DNA of 64,000 nucleotides, taken from NCBI GenBank assembly GCA_029204225.1, contig CM055102.1, positions 43,404,744 to 43,468,743 on the forward strand, in the 5' to 3' direction. This DNA is from Diphasiastrum complanatum (Eukaryota > Streptophyta > Lycopodiopsida > Lycopodiales > Lycopodiaceae). Each line of letters opens with the position of its first letter. Position 1 is the first letter of the stretch. The notes beneath the pieces were generated by a model. That model had not been told where the DNA came from and ran no database searches. It saw nothing but the letters and a program-made list of their open reading frames with translations. Of the stretch, positions 19,910 to 31,455 are shown in pieces. The position numbers and the translations under genes are program-made.

Positions 19910-22900
19910 CAATGTCTTTTAGGTACCAAATGACAAGATCTGAGCTCAAGTGTGCTCTTGTTGTGAGAACATAATACGGCTCCAAACTAAAGATCTGAGC
20001 TGCAACTACTACTAAAAACTATGAGCATTGTGGCAACGAAACCATGATTGAACATTTAACAAATACAATGCCCCTTGAAACTATCCAACGTGAAAATTGT
20101 GGCTGCTAGTGGCAATTTTGTACTTGTTGTACATCAAGATGAGTGTGTTTGTGAAGAAGTGTGTGGGTGTCATCGGTAAGCTCAAATTCTAAGCCACATG
20201 GGCACACTTACTAAAAACATGTAAATGAGTTTACAACGTATTCGGTTAGATTCAACTGCCCCCATGCCATACATACACCTTACATTTGATAAGTTCTACT
20301 ATCCAAAAATGGGTAAAATGACACTATATAGCTATAAAGTTATTAACACGATCATCACATAAGTAATACAAGTGGAACTATGAAAGAATAAATAATTAAT
20401 GATAAATCATATAGCTATCTACTATAGGAAACTTGTATGAACATCAACTATTGAGCAATACAAACATCTCCTAAGCACCAAATCAATCAACTATACATTG
20501 GATAAAAGAGTTGCTACTTATATGTTTCATGAGGCCTTTAAGAGAATCTCGAATGAAACAACCACAACAGTTGCTAGGGATTGCTAAAATTGGCCGTACA
20601 GTTGCTAGGGAGAGAGAGATTGCATGTTTCTAAGCCTCTTTAGGCATAGGAGGTCACTATGAGCATTGGTGTGCATGTGGACATTTTGAATTGCCTTTTT
20701 TGTCTAGGTTTTGGGGTTAGGGCTTAGGGATTCAGCAGGGCCATCATGCACTTCATTGGCAGAGCCAGGCCCACCACGGCCACCATCAACCCCAGCAATA
20801 GGTCCATCATCTACAGGATAGGCTTTTCCATCAGGGGAGTCAGTTGGGAGAGGGCCTACTGAGGTAGTGGCCCAGGCTCAACACAGCGGACAGTTCCTAT
20901 GGCAAGTATAGGGAAGTGCGGGGGAGAGAGCATAGGGTGGAGCACACGAACGGCCTAGAGTCAGGCCACGACCACATGCAGCTACACAGGACAGGGTGGG
21001 CAGATATCGACAGACCACAGTGGCTACAGGGTGGCAACGGACACACCATAAGGCAGCCACGAGACTTACACACCAGTTTTTTAATAGTAGCTACCTTGCA
21101 TTTTCCTTGGTCAACACCAGACTTGTGATGCCACTTGGAGACCACCCACACGTGAGGCTCTTCGTACTCGCCATTTGCAAGAGGAGCATGCATACATCAC
21201 GAGAGAGCTCAGCCCCATACGACATGCCTGGGCCACATATGGTTGCTCTATTCTATCATATGGGTGGACTGATTAGGCACAGGCCTATTATCAGCATCTT
21301 GGTTTCGTGTCCGCTGGGTACAGTATTTCTCAGTGGTGTGGATGCCTCTCGAGATGGCACTGTTGAGTCTGGAGAGTTCATCAATGAGCATATACGTGCA
21401 GCAGTCATTGAGGTGGGGGCACAGTATGTGGTGCAGGTGGTCAACAACAATGCCAGCAAATGTGTGGCTATGGGTGAGCTTTTGGAGAGGGTCTTCCCTT
21501 GCCATTTTCTTCTCCACAATCGTTGTCCCAATTGCAATCTCTATCATGTCTTTGTTGCTCTTTTATAGCCCTTCTCTATCACAACAACACTTGGATTGGA
21601 TCCTCTTCTGCACAACATAGACCTGTTATAGAATTGGATGAAGGCCAATCAATTTCCTTACATTTTATCTTTTGCTCACCATAATTTGTTCAAGGCCCAA
21701 CGTTTTACCCGTTTCCAAAATCCTTTCAAAAATGTTATAAATAGTGAGTCCATGTCAATACCTAAGTTTGGCTTGATATGGCCCAATTTCAACTTCAGGG
21801 GCTCCTATATTTGAGGGGTCATGGACTTGATTTCTCTATAGAATTGATGGGTCCTTCAAGGAGTGCACCTACCTATTATGGATAAAGGGTCCATGTGAGG
21901 CCTTGTCCCATGACTTTTGGCCATTCACTATTTGACTCTTGAGTTCCATGATGGTTGGTTGATCAAATACTTGGACATTGATGGTTCATTTCCTAAAATT
22001 GTAACAACATATGTTCTCTATACTATGAGGCTTCCCCAAGAGGAATTAAGCCATCTATTCTCATTGTACTATCAATCATTGATTATGGATTAATGTTATA
22101 CTTCTTATGGATTAATGTTATACTTCAGCTTATATTCTCTTCTCCTTTGTGCATGTTTTCTTCTTTTGCCTAGAGCCTAGAGTAGATGAAAGCAGATCTT
22201 AAGATTCTATAAATTTCAACAAAAAATCTGGAAAAATAAGCCCTATCACTTATCATTTACAATTCCCGAAGGCATGTGACTGTAATATTTTCCATGTCAA
22301 TTTGCTACATTCCTCCATATTTCGTGGTGAGCCCTATATAAGCCCTAGTTTTCTACTAATCTTGATCTATTTCCATTCTTTCCTGCTACCATCTTACAAG
22401 TTCATCTTCTATAAAGACATCACTTAAAACCTGTTCAATCTTTTGTACATGAATGGCCATCCCATTGATGAAGCTATGTGGAATCTCTAGATGTGTTCTC
22501 TCACACTCCATTGTTGCAAAAGCAGGCCCACGTTCTTCCTAATGTTGTCAAATCAAGTTGTACCTACTCCTAATATACCATATGCTAATGCTTTGTTTTG
22601 AATTCTTATGTTTAAAGCATACCACATTCATGCTTATTAAACATTAATACCAATTTCTAGAAAAAAGAGATCTCTGTGCAAAAAGCATAAGCTTTGCATT
22701 ACCAAAAGTGGGTACTTGTCACTGTAGGGATGTTGGGAGAAAAAAGGAATGAAATGTTAAGACCCAATGATTCGATACAGCAAAATGTCGGATCAGTGGG
22801 CTCTACACAATGAACCTTTCCCCTCAATGCATGAACTATGCCTAGCATTTTCGAATCAAGAGATCGAATCGAAATGGATTCGTCTAATTCTACTTGATTC

Positions 22901-25900
22901 TGACTTTTAAATCATGAGAATCGGTACAAATGATTACGTAGACAAACACAAATTCATTACAATGTTGACTGCAGAAGAGTTAGATAGTTCAAACAATTAT
23001 CCATGAATGCCTTGATCTTCAAACTTAGCATTGCACAAAATTTGTTGTGTGCATCTATGCTCAAGGATTTAGTAAACATATCTACAATCATGTATTGTGT
23101 TCGACAATACTCTAAGCTTACCTCCTTGTTAAGAATCTTGCTCCTAACATAGTGACATTTAATTTCAATGTGCTTACTTCTAGAATGAAATCTAGGATTA
23201 GTTGATAAAGCAATTGCACTTTGATTGTCACATAACACAATTGTCTGAGCATGTTGTTTCAGACAAATGTCCGATAACAGGTTCCTCAACCATACTACTT
23301 CTATAGTAGCTTCAGAGGCAGCAATATTCCCTGATTCTGTAGATGAAAGATCTATAGAAGTTTGCTTACGACTATTCCAAGAGATTGGACCGTTGTTGAG
23401 GAAGATTGTAAATCCGGATGTGGATTTACGAGTGTCTACATCTCCTGCCCAGCTTGCATCTGTATATCCACTTAGTATGTGGAGTTTGTCAGTGTCGACT
23501 CTTCCATAGCAAATGCATTGGTCCTTCATAGCTCAAATATATCTCATGACTCTCATGAGAGCCTTCCAATGGATCATACCAGGATTAGCCATGTACTGGC
23601 TTAGGGAGCTGGCTGCAAAAGCTATATCTTGTTTGGAACAAACTATTGCCTACATGAGATACCTAAGATGGAATGATAAGGGTAATCTCCCATCTACTCC
23701 TTCTCCACCTTTGTCTGAGGACATTGGTCCTTCGACAATCTTAGTCCTAGGTCCATTGGTGAGTGAGCTAACTTGCAATATATCAAATTATAACTGATAA
23801 GTATATTGTAGATATAACTTTGTTGAGTGATATATGTCAACCTTTTCTTTGTCTCTGTAAATCTGAATTCTGAGACAGTAATGTGCTTTGCCCAAATCTG
23901 CCATGTTGAATTCTAATGACAGCATTTTCTTAGCATCTTTTATAAGATCAACACTATCGCTAAAAAGCAACGTGTCATCAACATACAAAGTAATAATAAT
24001 AAAAGATTGTTGCACGGACTTAGTAAACATTAAAATCTACGATGCTTTAGTTAACCTTGCTGGATGAGGAAGCTATTTATCCTCTGAAACCAAGCTCTAG
24101 CAGATGGCTTCAGGCCATAAAGTGCTTTATGGAGTTTGCATACATGATCTTCCTTTCCGTTGAGTACATAACCTGCATCATGTAGATATGTTCTTCGATT
24201 ACTCCATTTAAACAGGCTATTTGTATAGCTAGTTCATGTATCTCTAGATTAGCTGCAATAGCAGATGACAGAAGAACTCTAATTGAAGAATTGCTTGACT
24301 ATTAAACTGAAGCTTTCATTGTAGTTGATATTTGGAATTTGGGAAAATCCTCTTGCTAGTAGTCGAGCTTTTCTTCGATTGATACTTTTGTCAGCTTTGT
24401 ATTTGATTTTGAATATCCATTTGCAATCAATTATATTTTTGTTGGTAGGTTATTTGACGATAGACCATGTTTGGTTCTTGATTAGAGAGTGTACTATCCA
24501 TTACTTCTCTCCAGAGCATCCATTACTTCTTTCCTGAGTCTGACTGACTGAGTGCTTCATCGACTATATTCAGTTCTTGAATAAAATAATAGGCAAACTC
24601 ATCAATGTACCTTATAGGTTGTGTACGCACTCTTGTCGGACTGATCCGACAGCTGCCATTTGCTGCAAGAGATTCTTAAACTAGTATATATGATTCTGTA
24701 ATGAATCACCATTAGACATTTCGAATGAGAAGAATTTTCTTCTGAGATATAATTTGGAAGTTACATCCCTTACGTCATATAATGTGCTTAGAATATCTCA
24801 TACTTCTTTCGAAGTTTGAGCTTTAGATACATGTAACAATGATTAGCGCGAAAGCTTTACCATCCTTTAGTTCCATTTGGAGATGGTTATGTTGTCCGCA
24901 TTCGGCTTGTCTTCGATACCTACGACAACACCCCATAGCTCCTTGGCCATTAGCACAGTCTTTATCTTAAATTTCTATAAATGATAATTGGATCCATCTA
25001 GCTTGTCTACGAGGAGACCAGCCTTACTTTGTCAATCCATATGGAAGTAGTTTTTCGATAGTCAGAACACTATCAGTGACTTAAGAATGAAAACAAAGTC
25101 TAGTGATATTATCACAACAAGAGAATCATATTCGGAAAGAAAGCTTTCGATATCATGCATGCTTTGATACCATGTTGGGGGAAAAAAGTACATAGTCAGT
25201 TGAATGGCAAGCACAAAACAATAGTGGCGATAACCGCGTACTAGCTTCAAAGTAGATGGGAGATCCTAGCCCTATTTGATTGGGTCTACCATCACTTGTA
25301 ATTTCCAAACGAGAAACTTCTAGACAATCCATGGAGATTATACACACTCATGAGGATATCACCATGCCTTACTAAGATTGCATATTGGTGTTATTATGAC
25401 GTCAATGAGGTGCATAGTCACCAAAAGATGGATTCCAATAAAAAAGAATCGGTTTGATTCAAACAAAATCAAAATGATTTGAATCAAGAGATTTTTTTTT
25501 TTTTGGAGAAAGTTGTTACAAGTTAGGAAAATATCATGCTTAGGAAAGTGGGATGTTAGATCATGTTAAAAACCCAAAACATCACTCATAATACTAAATA
25601 GGATATAGATGGGAGGTGGGTGGCACAATGACTGTTTGTTCTCTGACATGTGAAGATCCTAGTGCTAGTCGTACCCTATCATTACACAAACTTCAGCAAT
25701 CCTATTCAGTATGCACAAATTTCTAGCATTTTGGTGAAATTTGGAAACTACATTTTTGAGAAAATTTTGCACAATTTCCAATCTCGTAAAGATCTGAACA
25801 ATTCAAAGAGATTGAGATCACAATTTTTTGTGACTACAGTTCTGCAATGCCAGTAATTCCTTGTGGCAGAAAAATATGAGACAAGAATGGTGGTGATTAG

Positions 25901-26123
25901 GGTACTAATCATCAACTAGTAGATCAGTTCAGCATTAAACATGACGGTGTTTGACACGAACAAAAAAGACGTTGTGATCCATAATGCTTATGTAGCCACT
26001 TTCAATCAGATAGATCTTATTTATCACTGATTTTCAATTTTCACAAAAGGTTTTTTGAACCTTTGATATAGGAAAATGCTTCTTAAAAAATATACATACT
26101 ATGCTTACGAATCCTACCACAGT

Positions 26124-26176
<53 letters not shown>

Positions 26177-26709
26177 GATACAAGAGAGATGTTTTGAGAT
26201 TTTGTCAGAGGACCAAGGAAAACCGCACTAACAGCACCAATGACCAGATGCACTCACATCACATCTCTCTCTCTCCAGGCGACACATGCAGAGCCACAGT
26301 CCAAGGATGAGTCATTCCTTTGAAACGTCGAGACCGGCGACAATGTGGACAGACCACAAGACCATCACCCTAGATAATCGTGCATTGTACATCTACCAAT
26401 TCACATGCAAGCTTGTCTTGGCATATAGCACGCACAACATTACCACGGTAACCGTGGCTTCTCTCACAACATTCTTTGGACCATGGCCTAAGGATGTTAC
26501 AGAATGGTCCGTTCTTTCACTGGATGGATAGATCTAGGGGACGTTATCTGTGTGATCTACAAATCTCATGTTTTGACTAATACTTCACTATTAATTTTGG
26601 TACTAGTTTTAGTTCGAGTTTTGGTTCAGAGAAGTATTACACTCCTGCTGTAATAACATACTCGCATTGCAATCTTTGTTCTTATATGCCTTTGGGTGCT
26701 CAACAGAAA

Positions 26710-26751
<42 letters not shown>

Positions 26752-27203
26752 GATTTGATAATTACATTATAAAAGTTTCACAATCATTTTTTGAAATAAT
26801 TGACCTTCAGAACTTTCACAAGGTGCAAGCTTCGTGCTGCCACGAAAGAGAGATAAGTTTGATAAACCTACGAGTCAGGCGCGCAAACAAAGACATTACA
26901 GCTCCCCAAATTAACAAGAGTCTCCACAAGTGCTCTCAATCCTGGAGCAGTAACTCCATCATCATTCGTGATCAATATATTTGGCCGATCTTCGTTGTTG
27001 CTTCCAGTTGAGCTTTCATGGTGTTCATCGATTCTGGAGGCACCTTCAGTGCTGCTATCTGCTAAAGAGGGATCCAAGCTTCCTACCTCTGTTTTTTGCC
27101 CTGAGTCATCAACGGCACTAGCCTGAGATTGATTCTTGTTAAGTAGGTCGTTTAAGCTAGCGGCAAGACTTGCAACAGAGTTTCTGCTATCCACAGAAGC
27201 CAT
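16921..27203 (-). CDS. SURE: SurE-family phosphatase/nucleotidase gene, 5' half (4 exons)
   Basis: SurE proteins are metal-dependent phosphatases that remove phosphate from nucleoside monophosphates and related substrates; plants keep several. Four exons join in frame: 27203-26872, 19580-19486, 19015-18948 and 16964-16921. All junctions use GT and AG. Together they encode the first 179 residues and part of the next codon. The metal-binding residues of the family are present: the NDDG pair D81/D82, serine in SDKSGTG (S114), and asparagine in SGINKGSN (N171/N175). Residues 1-72 are a low-complexity leader rich in S, D and N, as in plant homologues. Known plant proteins are roughly twice as long; the exons coding for the YSGTVAGA region onward were not found and may lie further left or outside the window. 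The reading frame shows no defect, so the gene is probably real and active. Confidence 0.88.
18948..19015 (-). CDS. SURE: SurE exon 3
   Basis: After TCCTACAG it reads [20 protein letters not shown] followed by PTL, the conserved GTPADCV block. The donor is GTGTGT at 18947. It has 68 bases and ends in phase 0. Confidence 0.9.
19486..19580 (-). CDS. SURE: SurE exon 2
   Basis: Preceded by CTCTAG and starting G-GAC-AAG; it reads [14 protein letters not shown] and then [12 protein letters not shown]. The donor is GTAGGA at 19485. It has 95 bases and phases fit both neighbours. Confidence 0.9.
19769..19907 (+). repeat. Compound microsatellite (GTGTGC)n then (GA)n
   Basis: A hexamer tract of about 11 units runs directly into about 37 GA units. 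It lies in intron 1 of the SurE gene, about 190 bases before exon 2. Confidence 0.95.
20930..21545 (+). pseudogene. Degenerate hAT DUF659 fragment in SurE intron 1
   Basis: The frame 20996-21568 contains [19 protein letters not shown] and [20 protein letters not shown], followed by GELLERVFP. These match the DUF659 core of hAT transposases: the DAS motif, then a region equivalent to VVQV-TDNASN. The TDNAS aspartate reads NNNAS, so the catalytic acid is lost. The DGWTD block upstream is eroded (MGGLIRH). It is antisense to the host gene and distinct from the copy at 8-11 kb. Confidence 0.7.
22957..24480 (-). pseudogene. copia reverse transcriptase and RNase H fragment
   Basis: On the minus strand, [20 protein letters not shown] begins the [22 protein letters not shown] and [11 protein letters not shown] (catalytic YVDD) follow, then [19 protein letters not shown] in another frame. 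RNase H reads [20 protein letters not shown] and [12 protein letters not shown], then [12 protein letters not shown]. The acidic residues of RNase H are present. Several frame changes make it non-functional. A close relative of the RNase H part is at 53611-53970. Confidence 0.85.
24545..25015 (-). pseudogene. copia gag fragment
   Basis: On the minus strand: [11 protein letters not shown] followed by [17 protein letters not shown], the N-terminal gag signature of copia (LxGxNYxxW with the W as a stop here), and later [19 protein letters not shown]. Frames are interrupted by stops. It runs directly into RT, so protease and integrase are deleted. Confidence 0.65.
26131..26173 (+). repeat. (CT)n microsatellite
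   Basis: About 21 units in SurE intron 1. Confidence 0.95.
26714..26748 (+). repeat. (CT)n microsatellite near exon 1 donor
   Basis: About 17 units, 124 bases inside intron 1. On the transcribed strand it is a purine GA run. Confidence 0.95.
26872..27203 (-). CDS. SURE: SurE exon 1
   Basis: Start ATG at 27203 ([10 protein letters not shown]); an in-frame TTG seven codons upstream is not a plausible start. The exon ends [19 protein letters not shown] then VFVCAPD plus TC, followed by the donor GTAGGT at 26871. The split serine codon is completed by exon 2. Confidence 0.9.
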
Positions 27204-28370
27204 GCGTCCCGAAAGGTAAGTCAAAGACTAGTCCTAAAAGGGATGGTAGTCGAAAAACCGGTCGTCCTGATAGAATGGTGGATAAGAGGATCGAAACAGA
27301 ATTCAATCATTCCTCAAAAAAAGACTCGGGGTAAAATAAGCAGGGAAACATGTATCAAGGAAACAAAAAAAATCAACAAGCAAGGGCATACAGCGTGAAG
27401 ACAAAACTAGCATATATTTTTTCTGGCAGCACAAATGAGATAGGGACAGTAAGAAAGACCGTAAGGAGCAAGCAGACAGACGAGTCACAGATGGGAGTCC
27501 AAGAACTTCTTATTGACAAGAAGCACACTGATAACTATCCAGCTATCGAAAGTACAACATATGTACTATAATAAGTTCGCGTCGAATTGAAACAGTTGAG
27601 AGAAGGTGCTGTGAACTGCCAAGTTACAAGGCAAGAGCAATCAATCAAAGAGATCTGGAACCTCAAGCAAAGGCTACAGCGAACTTCAATCAAAGCCTGA
27701 AACACTTATAATGGCTCAAAAAACTTTACAGCTTAAATTTTGCCAGTAATGTAGCAGATATGTGTTCCTGAGGTTGCAGGATGCAAGAAAATGATTTCAG
27801 ATATGTAATCTGCAGTTCTGGAAGAAAAAGGGGGCAAACAGAGAGGCAATGGATTTATCTACTTCGTTCGATCAGATGTCGGATGGATGAATGCTAGCGC
27901 TAGCCCTTAGCAAAGCTTGGCAGGCAGGCAGGCACGGCAGGCAAGCTAGAAGAAAGAAAGAGAAAACAAAGAGACCTCAGGCGATCGATAAGCATATATC
28001 TTGGCTTGTCTGTGTTGTTGTCATTTGTTTGGGCTAGGCAGCGAGCAATGAGCAAGCGGAAGGTCTCCAAAATACGGAGGGTGCGTGGCTCCCAAGAAAA
28101 TTTAGAGCATTCTAAATGGCAGCTATTTCGACGGGACGGTGAGCACTGACCCGGGCTTCCATGCCCTATACATGTCCCTGGGCGTTTGGCCCTAGCGAGC
28201 TGCCAACGTGGCACGCACCAAATGGCAAATTTCAAGGGCTCTTGGGAGGTGAGCTGCACCTAAAACTTTTTGGCGATTCCAAACGTATGAGCATGCACAA
28301 GCAGGAACTTTTTTGGCAATTTCAAACATATGAGCACACACAAGCTAGAGCACTTAAACTTTTTTTTGGA
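27204..28370 (-). promoter_or_regulatory. Upstream region of the SurE gene
   Basis: This is 5' leader and promoter sequence by position. I could not fix a TATA box or transcription start. Several minus-strand pyrimidine-AG sites before the ATG leave room for a leader intron. GC content rises around 28060-28260, compatible with a promoter-proximal zone. No separate gene is supported here. Confidence 0.35.
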
Positions 28371-31259
28371 GGAAATGCGGCTCTCATTAAGTAGTGCACC
28401 ACAGATGCACCTGCACAAGTCCCACACCATCCAAGGGGAGAGAGAAAAAATTTCTCGTTAACCCCATTCATCACCATGCAGGTGCCCTTAAGTAAAACCT
28501 AATAAAGGACACGTAGGCCCAAGCACCTAATTTTTTGGTGGGCCTCCAAATTCTTACACGCAGGCACACGATTTAAGAGACTTGGTGTTGTTTTACTATA
28601 TTTGAAGAAAAGAACGTGTGTCAATCACAAGAGCTGAGGCGGAAACGTAGGGTAGGTTTTGTGAATAAAAAAATTAGTTTTTTTATTAAAAAACTAATGT
28701 GTGGTTGTGATTGAGCTGGGACCAAAGCTGGGCAGTGCTTGCAAGATGAAGGGGTCCCCTGGTGTATATTCAACCGTACATTATACCAAAAGCCCCAAGG
28801 GTATCTCTTGTCTCACACCCAATTGTTTTATTCAATCAATGGGTTTGGCTTAGTCAATTAACTTGGCATGCAAAGTTGTTTTGATCCCACCTTCAAGCCC
28901 CCTTGAACAAGATGCATGCTCACTTATTTACACAACTGAAGTATTTGGCCCTACCCAATCAAGTTTTACCAGAGTGTGACTGACATGCGAAGCTTTGCGT
29001 CACATGGTTGATGTTCTTATCTATCCCATAAGTAATTTATGCCAAAATCTAAACAGATATGTGAGCCGCCAAGTTTAGTTTAGGTTGACCTACAAAAAGG
29101 GCCTACCCCAATTCGCACATGCAATTGTCCTTGTATGGAGAGCGAGGATCTTTGTACCAACATTTGAACATGTATGGATAGTAAGGCATGTATACATCAA
29201 CCTATATACTTGCACATCTCATTAACCAATGAATGTTTTCCACTTGGCAAAAAAACAATGGATCAAGCCTAAAATGTTCACATATGCCACTCTTACCATA
29301 AGCCGAGTTGGATAAAGCCCCAAAAGGTTCATCAAGTTCGATATGAGCTTGGCCTATAAATGTGGGTACACTATGTAAATATTGTACATGATGACACGTT
29401 ATGTAATACCCTTGCAACATAGAAAAGAAGCCCCATATGCCAAAAATGAATCTTTTCGCATAAGTCTCTTTATGAGAGGGGGCATTTGTACACAAATTAC
29501 AACTTGGTCATGACAACAATTGTTGGCACTTTAAGCACACCCGAAGAGCTCATGTAGTGTGCCAACCTGCCACCAGTGATTGACCATGTGGTTGAATATG
29601 GCTACTCCGAAATACACACTAACCATATTCCCTCCATGGGTGCTACCCTCCATGCAAACTCTAAGTCCACAGCTAAAGCTCCAGAATATATGAGTATGAG
29701 ATTCATATTGGGCATGTGTCATCAAGTTCCTAAAACAATAGTTCTAGTGTGTTGAGTGACCTACTATGTCACAAACTACATATTGTAAACACTTTGGGCC
29801 TAGGCTAAAAGCATTGCAATGCCTGAGATATATGAGACATCTCATTGTGACCAATTATTATGAGTCATGCAGCCAAAAATCAATTTCTCATGTAATACAA
29901 AGAATGTTTTTAGTCCTACTAAAATCTATACTCAATCCTCATGTGCACTCCCACTCCATCACATCCAATGCCTCTTTCAAGAGGCTTTGAACATTTTTTT
30001 ATCTTTTTCTAATATTCAAATGAGGTATATTCTACCTACCAAAGTTGCTTATACTTCAACCCCCTAGTTGGGGCTTATTGAGCATTATCCTTGTAACATG
30101 GACATTTGTGAACATGAGTACTATATGTATATGACTTTTGTTTCATAAGTGACTTGACACATAGTAAATTCTGGTACGCTATCATTTTGGCATGGATACC
30201 AACTCGTTCTTACCAATTTGTTCTTCAAATCAACAAAACGGGGATGGACAAGATTCTTCATTATCTTATTTTGTGAGTTGTTCAATACGCGTGTGATTCA
30301 CTACTATTGGTCTTTTCTCTAAATGACAAAGGAAAATCTCCATGTTATGAAGACACATGTTGTTATCCCAGCCTATGTGCATTAAAAGGGACATATAGTG
30401 CTTATGCACTATGAATTGATTAGGCCTAAAATGTGCATGTATAATATTAAGGTGGTTGTGCATCACAAGTAGGCCAAGCCAAGAAGGCACACAAGGCTCC
30501 AAACATTAACGACACCATAGCCAATACTTTGAGCATGCACTTTTGCACTTTTCTGGTGGGTGCAAGTTTTGCTCTTATCCAAATCAACCGATGACGATGG
30601 ACAATAATTCAAACTGATAGTAGGAAGTGTTGTATACATTATGCAGTATGTCTAATGCTAGTTTAGCATTGAAGCTTATACCATGCTTTGAGATAATTTG
30701 TTTGGATTAATAAGCCATAATAATCCTTATATTAATGAGATCGTATGTGTTTGCGGGGAAAAAGACCCCTTTTTCAAGCTATTTCCGATGAAAAATCGTC
30801 GTCGTGCGCTATTACGCTGACGCGGAACTATTAAAAAATGACACGTAAATGGCCCATAATGGCCGGTTGCACTACTATTAGAATACTGTTCATTTGCTAA
30901 TTTACGTTGTATGAAAATTCCATTTATGCGGCCTATGCCCCTAGTTTCCGGGTTTGTCGAGACTAGGAGGTGCCAAGTATTTTTGTAATATAGTTTTAGT
31001 AATTAAAAACTTGGCTGTGAGCCCATAAAAACTGAAACCGTTAATAGGACCCAACTTGGCTTTGAAATTGCAAGTTGAAGCCAAGTTAGGTGCTTAAAAA
31101 AACGAATTTGGGCCAGTGCCCTATTTTTAGAGACAGTTTTTTGAAAAGTCATAAGGAGGTGCCCCATTTCTTGAAGGGGTGCACCTCCAACCCATTGAGC
31201 CCCTACGTATGACAAGGGAGGGGTGTGGGACAGCATTCATCCATTAGCCATTGTCATCT
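28371..31259. other. AT-rich intergenic region, no gene recognised
   Basis: Only short frames without known motifs were seen. A small perfect hairpin (TTAGTTTTTTTATTAAAAAA and its continuation) lies at about 28670-28703. A GGGGAAAAAGACCCC hairpin is near 30759-30774, followed by a CpG-rich patch (30795-30830). Confidence 0.5.
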
Positions 31260-31294
31260 TCTTAGAGAGGGAGAGAGAGCTTGTGCAAGAAGGA

Positions 31295-31455
31295 GTATGT
31301 GGAGAAGAGGAGGAAAGGAGAAGAGGCTGTAGCCTGGTGCCTTCCACTCTCATCCATGTCTCATTTTGTTGTCCATCATTATACACTGCACACTTTGGAA
31401 GGGAAGAGGAAAGGAGAAGAGGATGATCTACCTAGTGCCTTCCACTCTAATTTCT
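31295..31455 (+). repeat. Direct repeat of about 55 bp
   Basis: The block with GGAAAGGAGAAGAGG and GTGCCTTCCACTCT occurs at about 31301-31365 and again at 31399-31455 with moderate divergence. Confidence 0.7.

Larger units (their letters stand above)
22731..25500 (-). mobile_element. Deleted Ty1/copia element in SurE intron 1
   Basis: In minus-strand order it has a primer site at 25172-25161 (TGGTATCAAAGC), gag (about 25015-24545), then RT (24480-23790) and RNase H (23529-22980), with protease and integrase missing. Both ends on the plus strand show TGTTGGG(A/G)GAAAAAA, at 25173 and 22731, the expected inner and outer LTR ends. The LTR bodies are too diverged to delimit. It is in the same orientation as the host gene and riddled with stops. 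Confidence 0.7.

Noticed and set aside
19740-19985. Several overlapping frames reading RE, SL, VC or HT repeats
   Set aside because: They are translations of the compound microsatellite.
27900-28259. 119-codon minus-strand frame upstream of SurE
   Set aside because: No recognised motif; more likely leader or promoter sequence.
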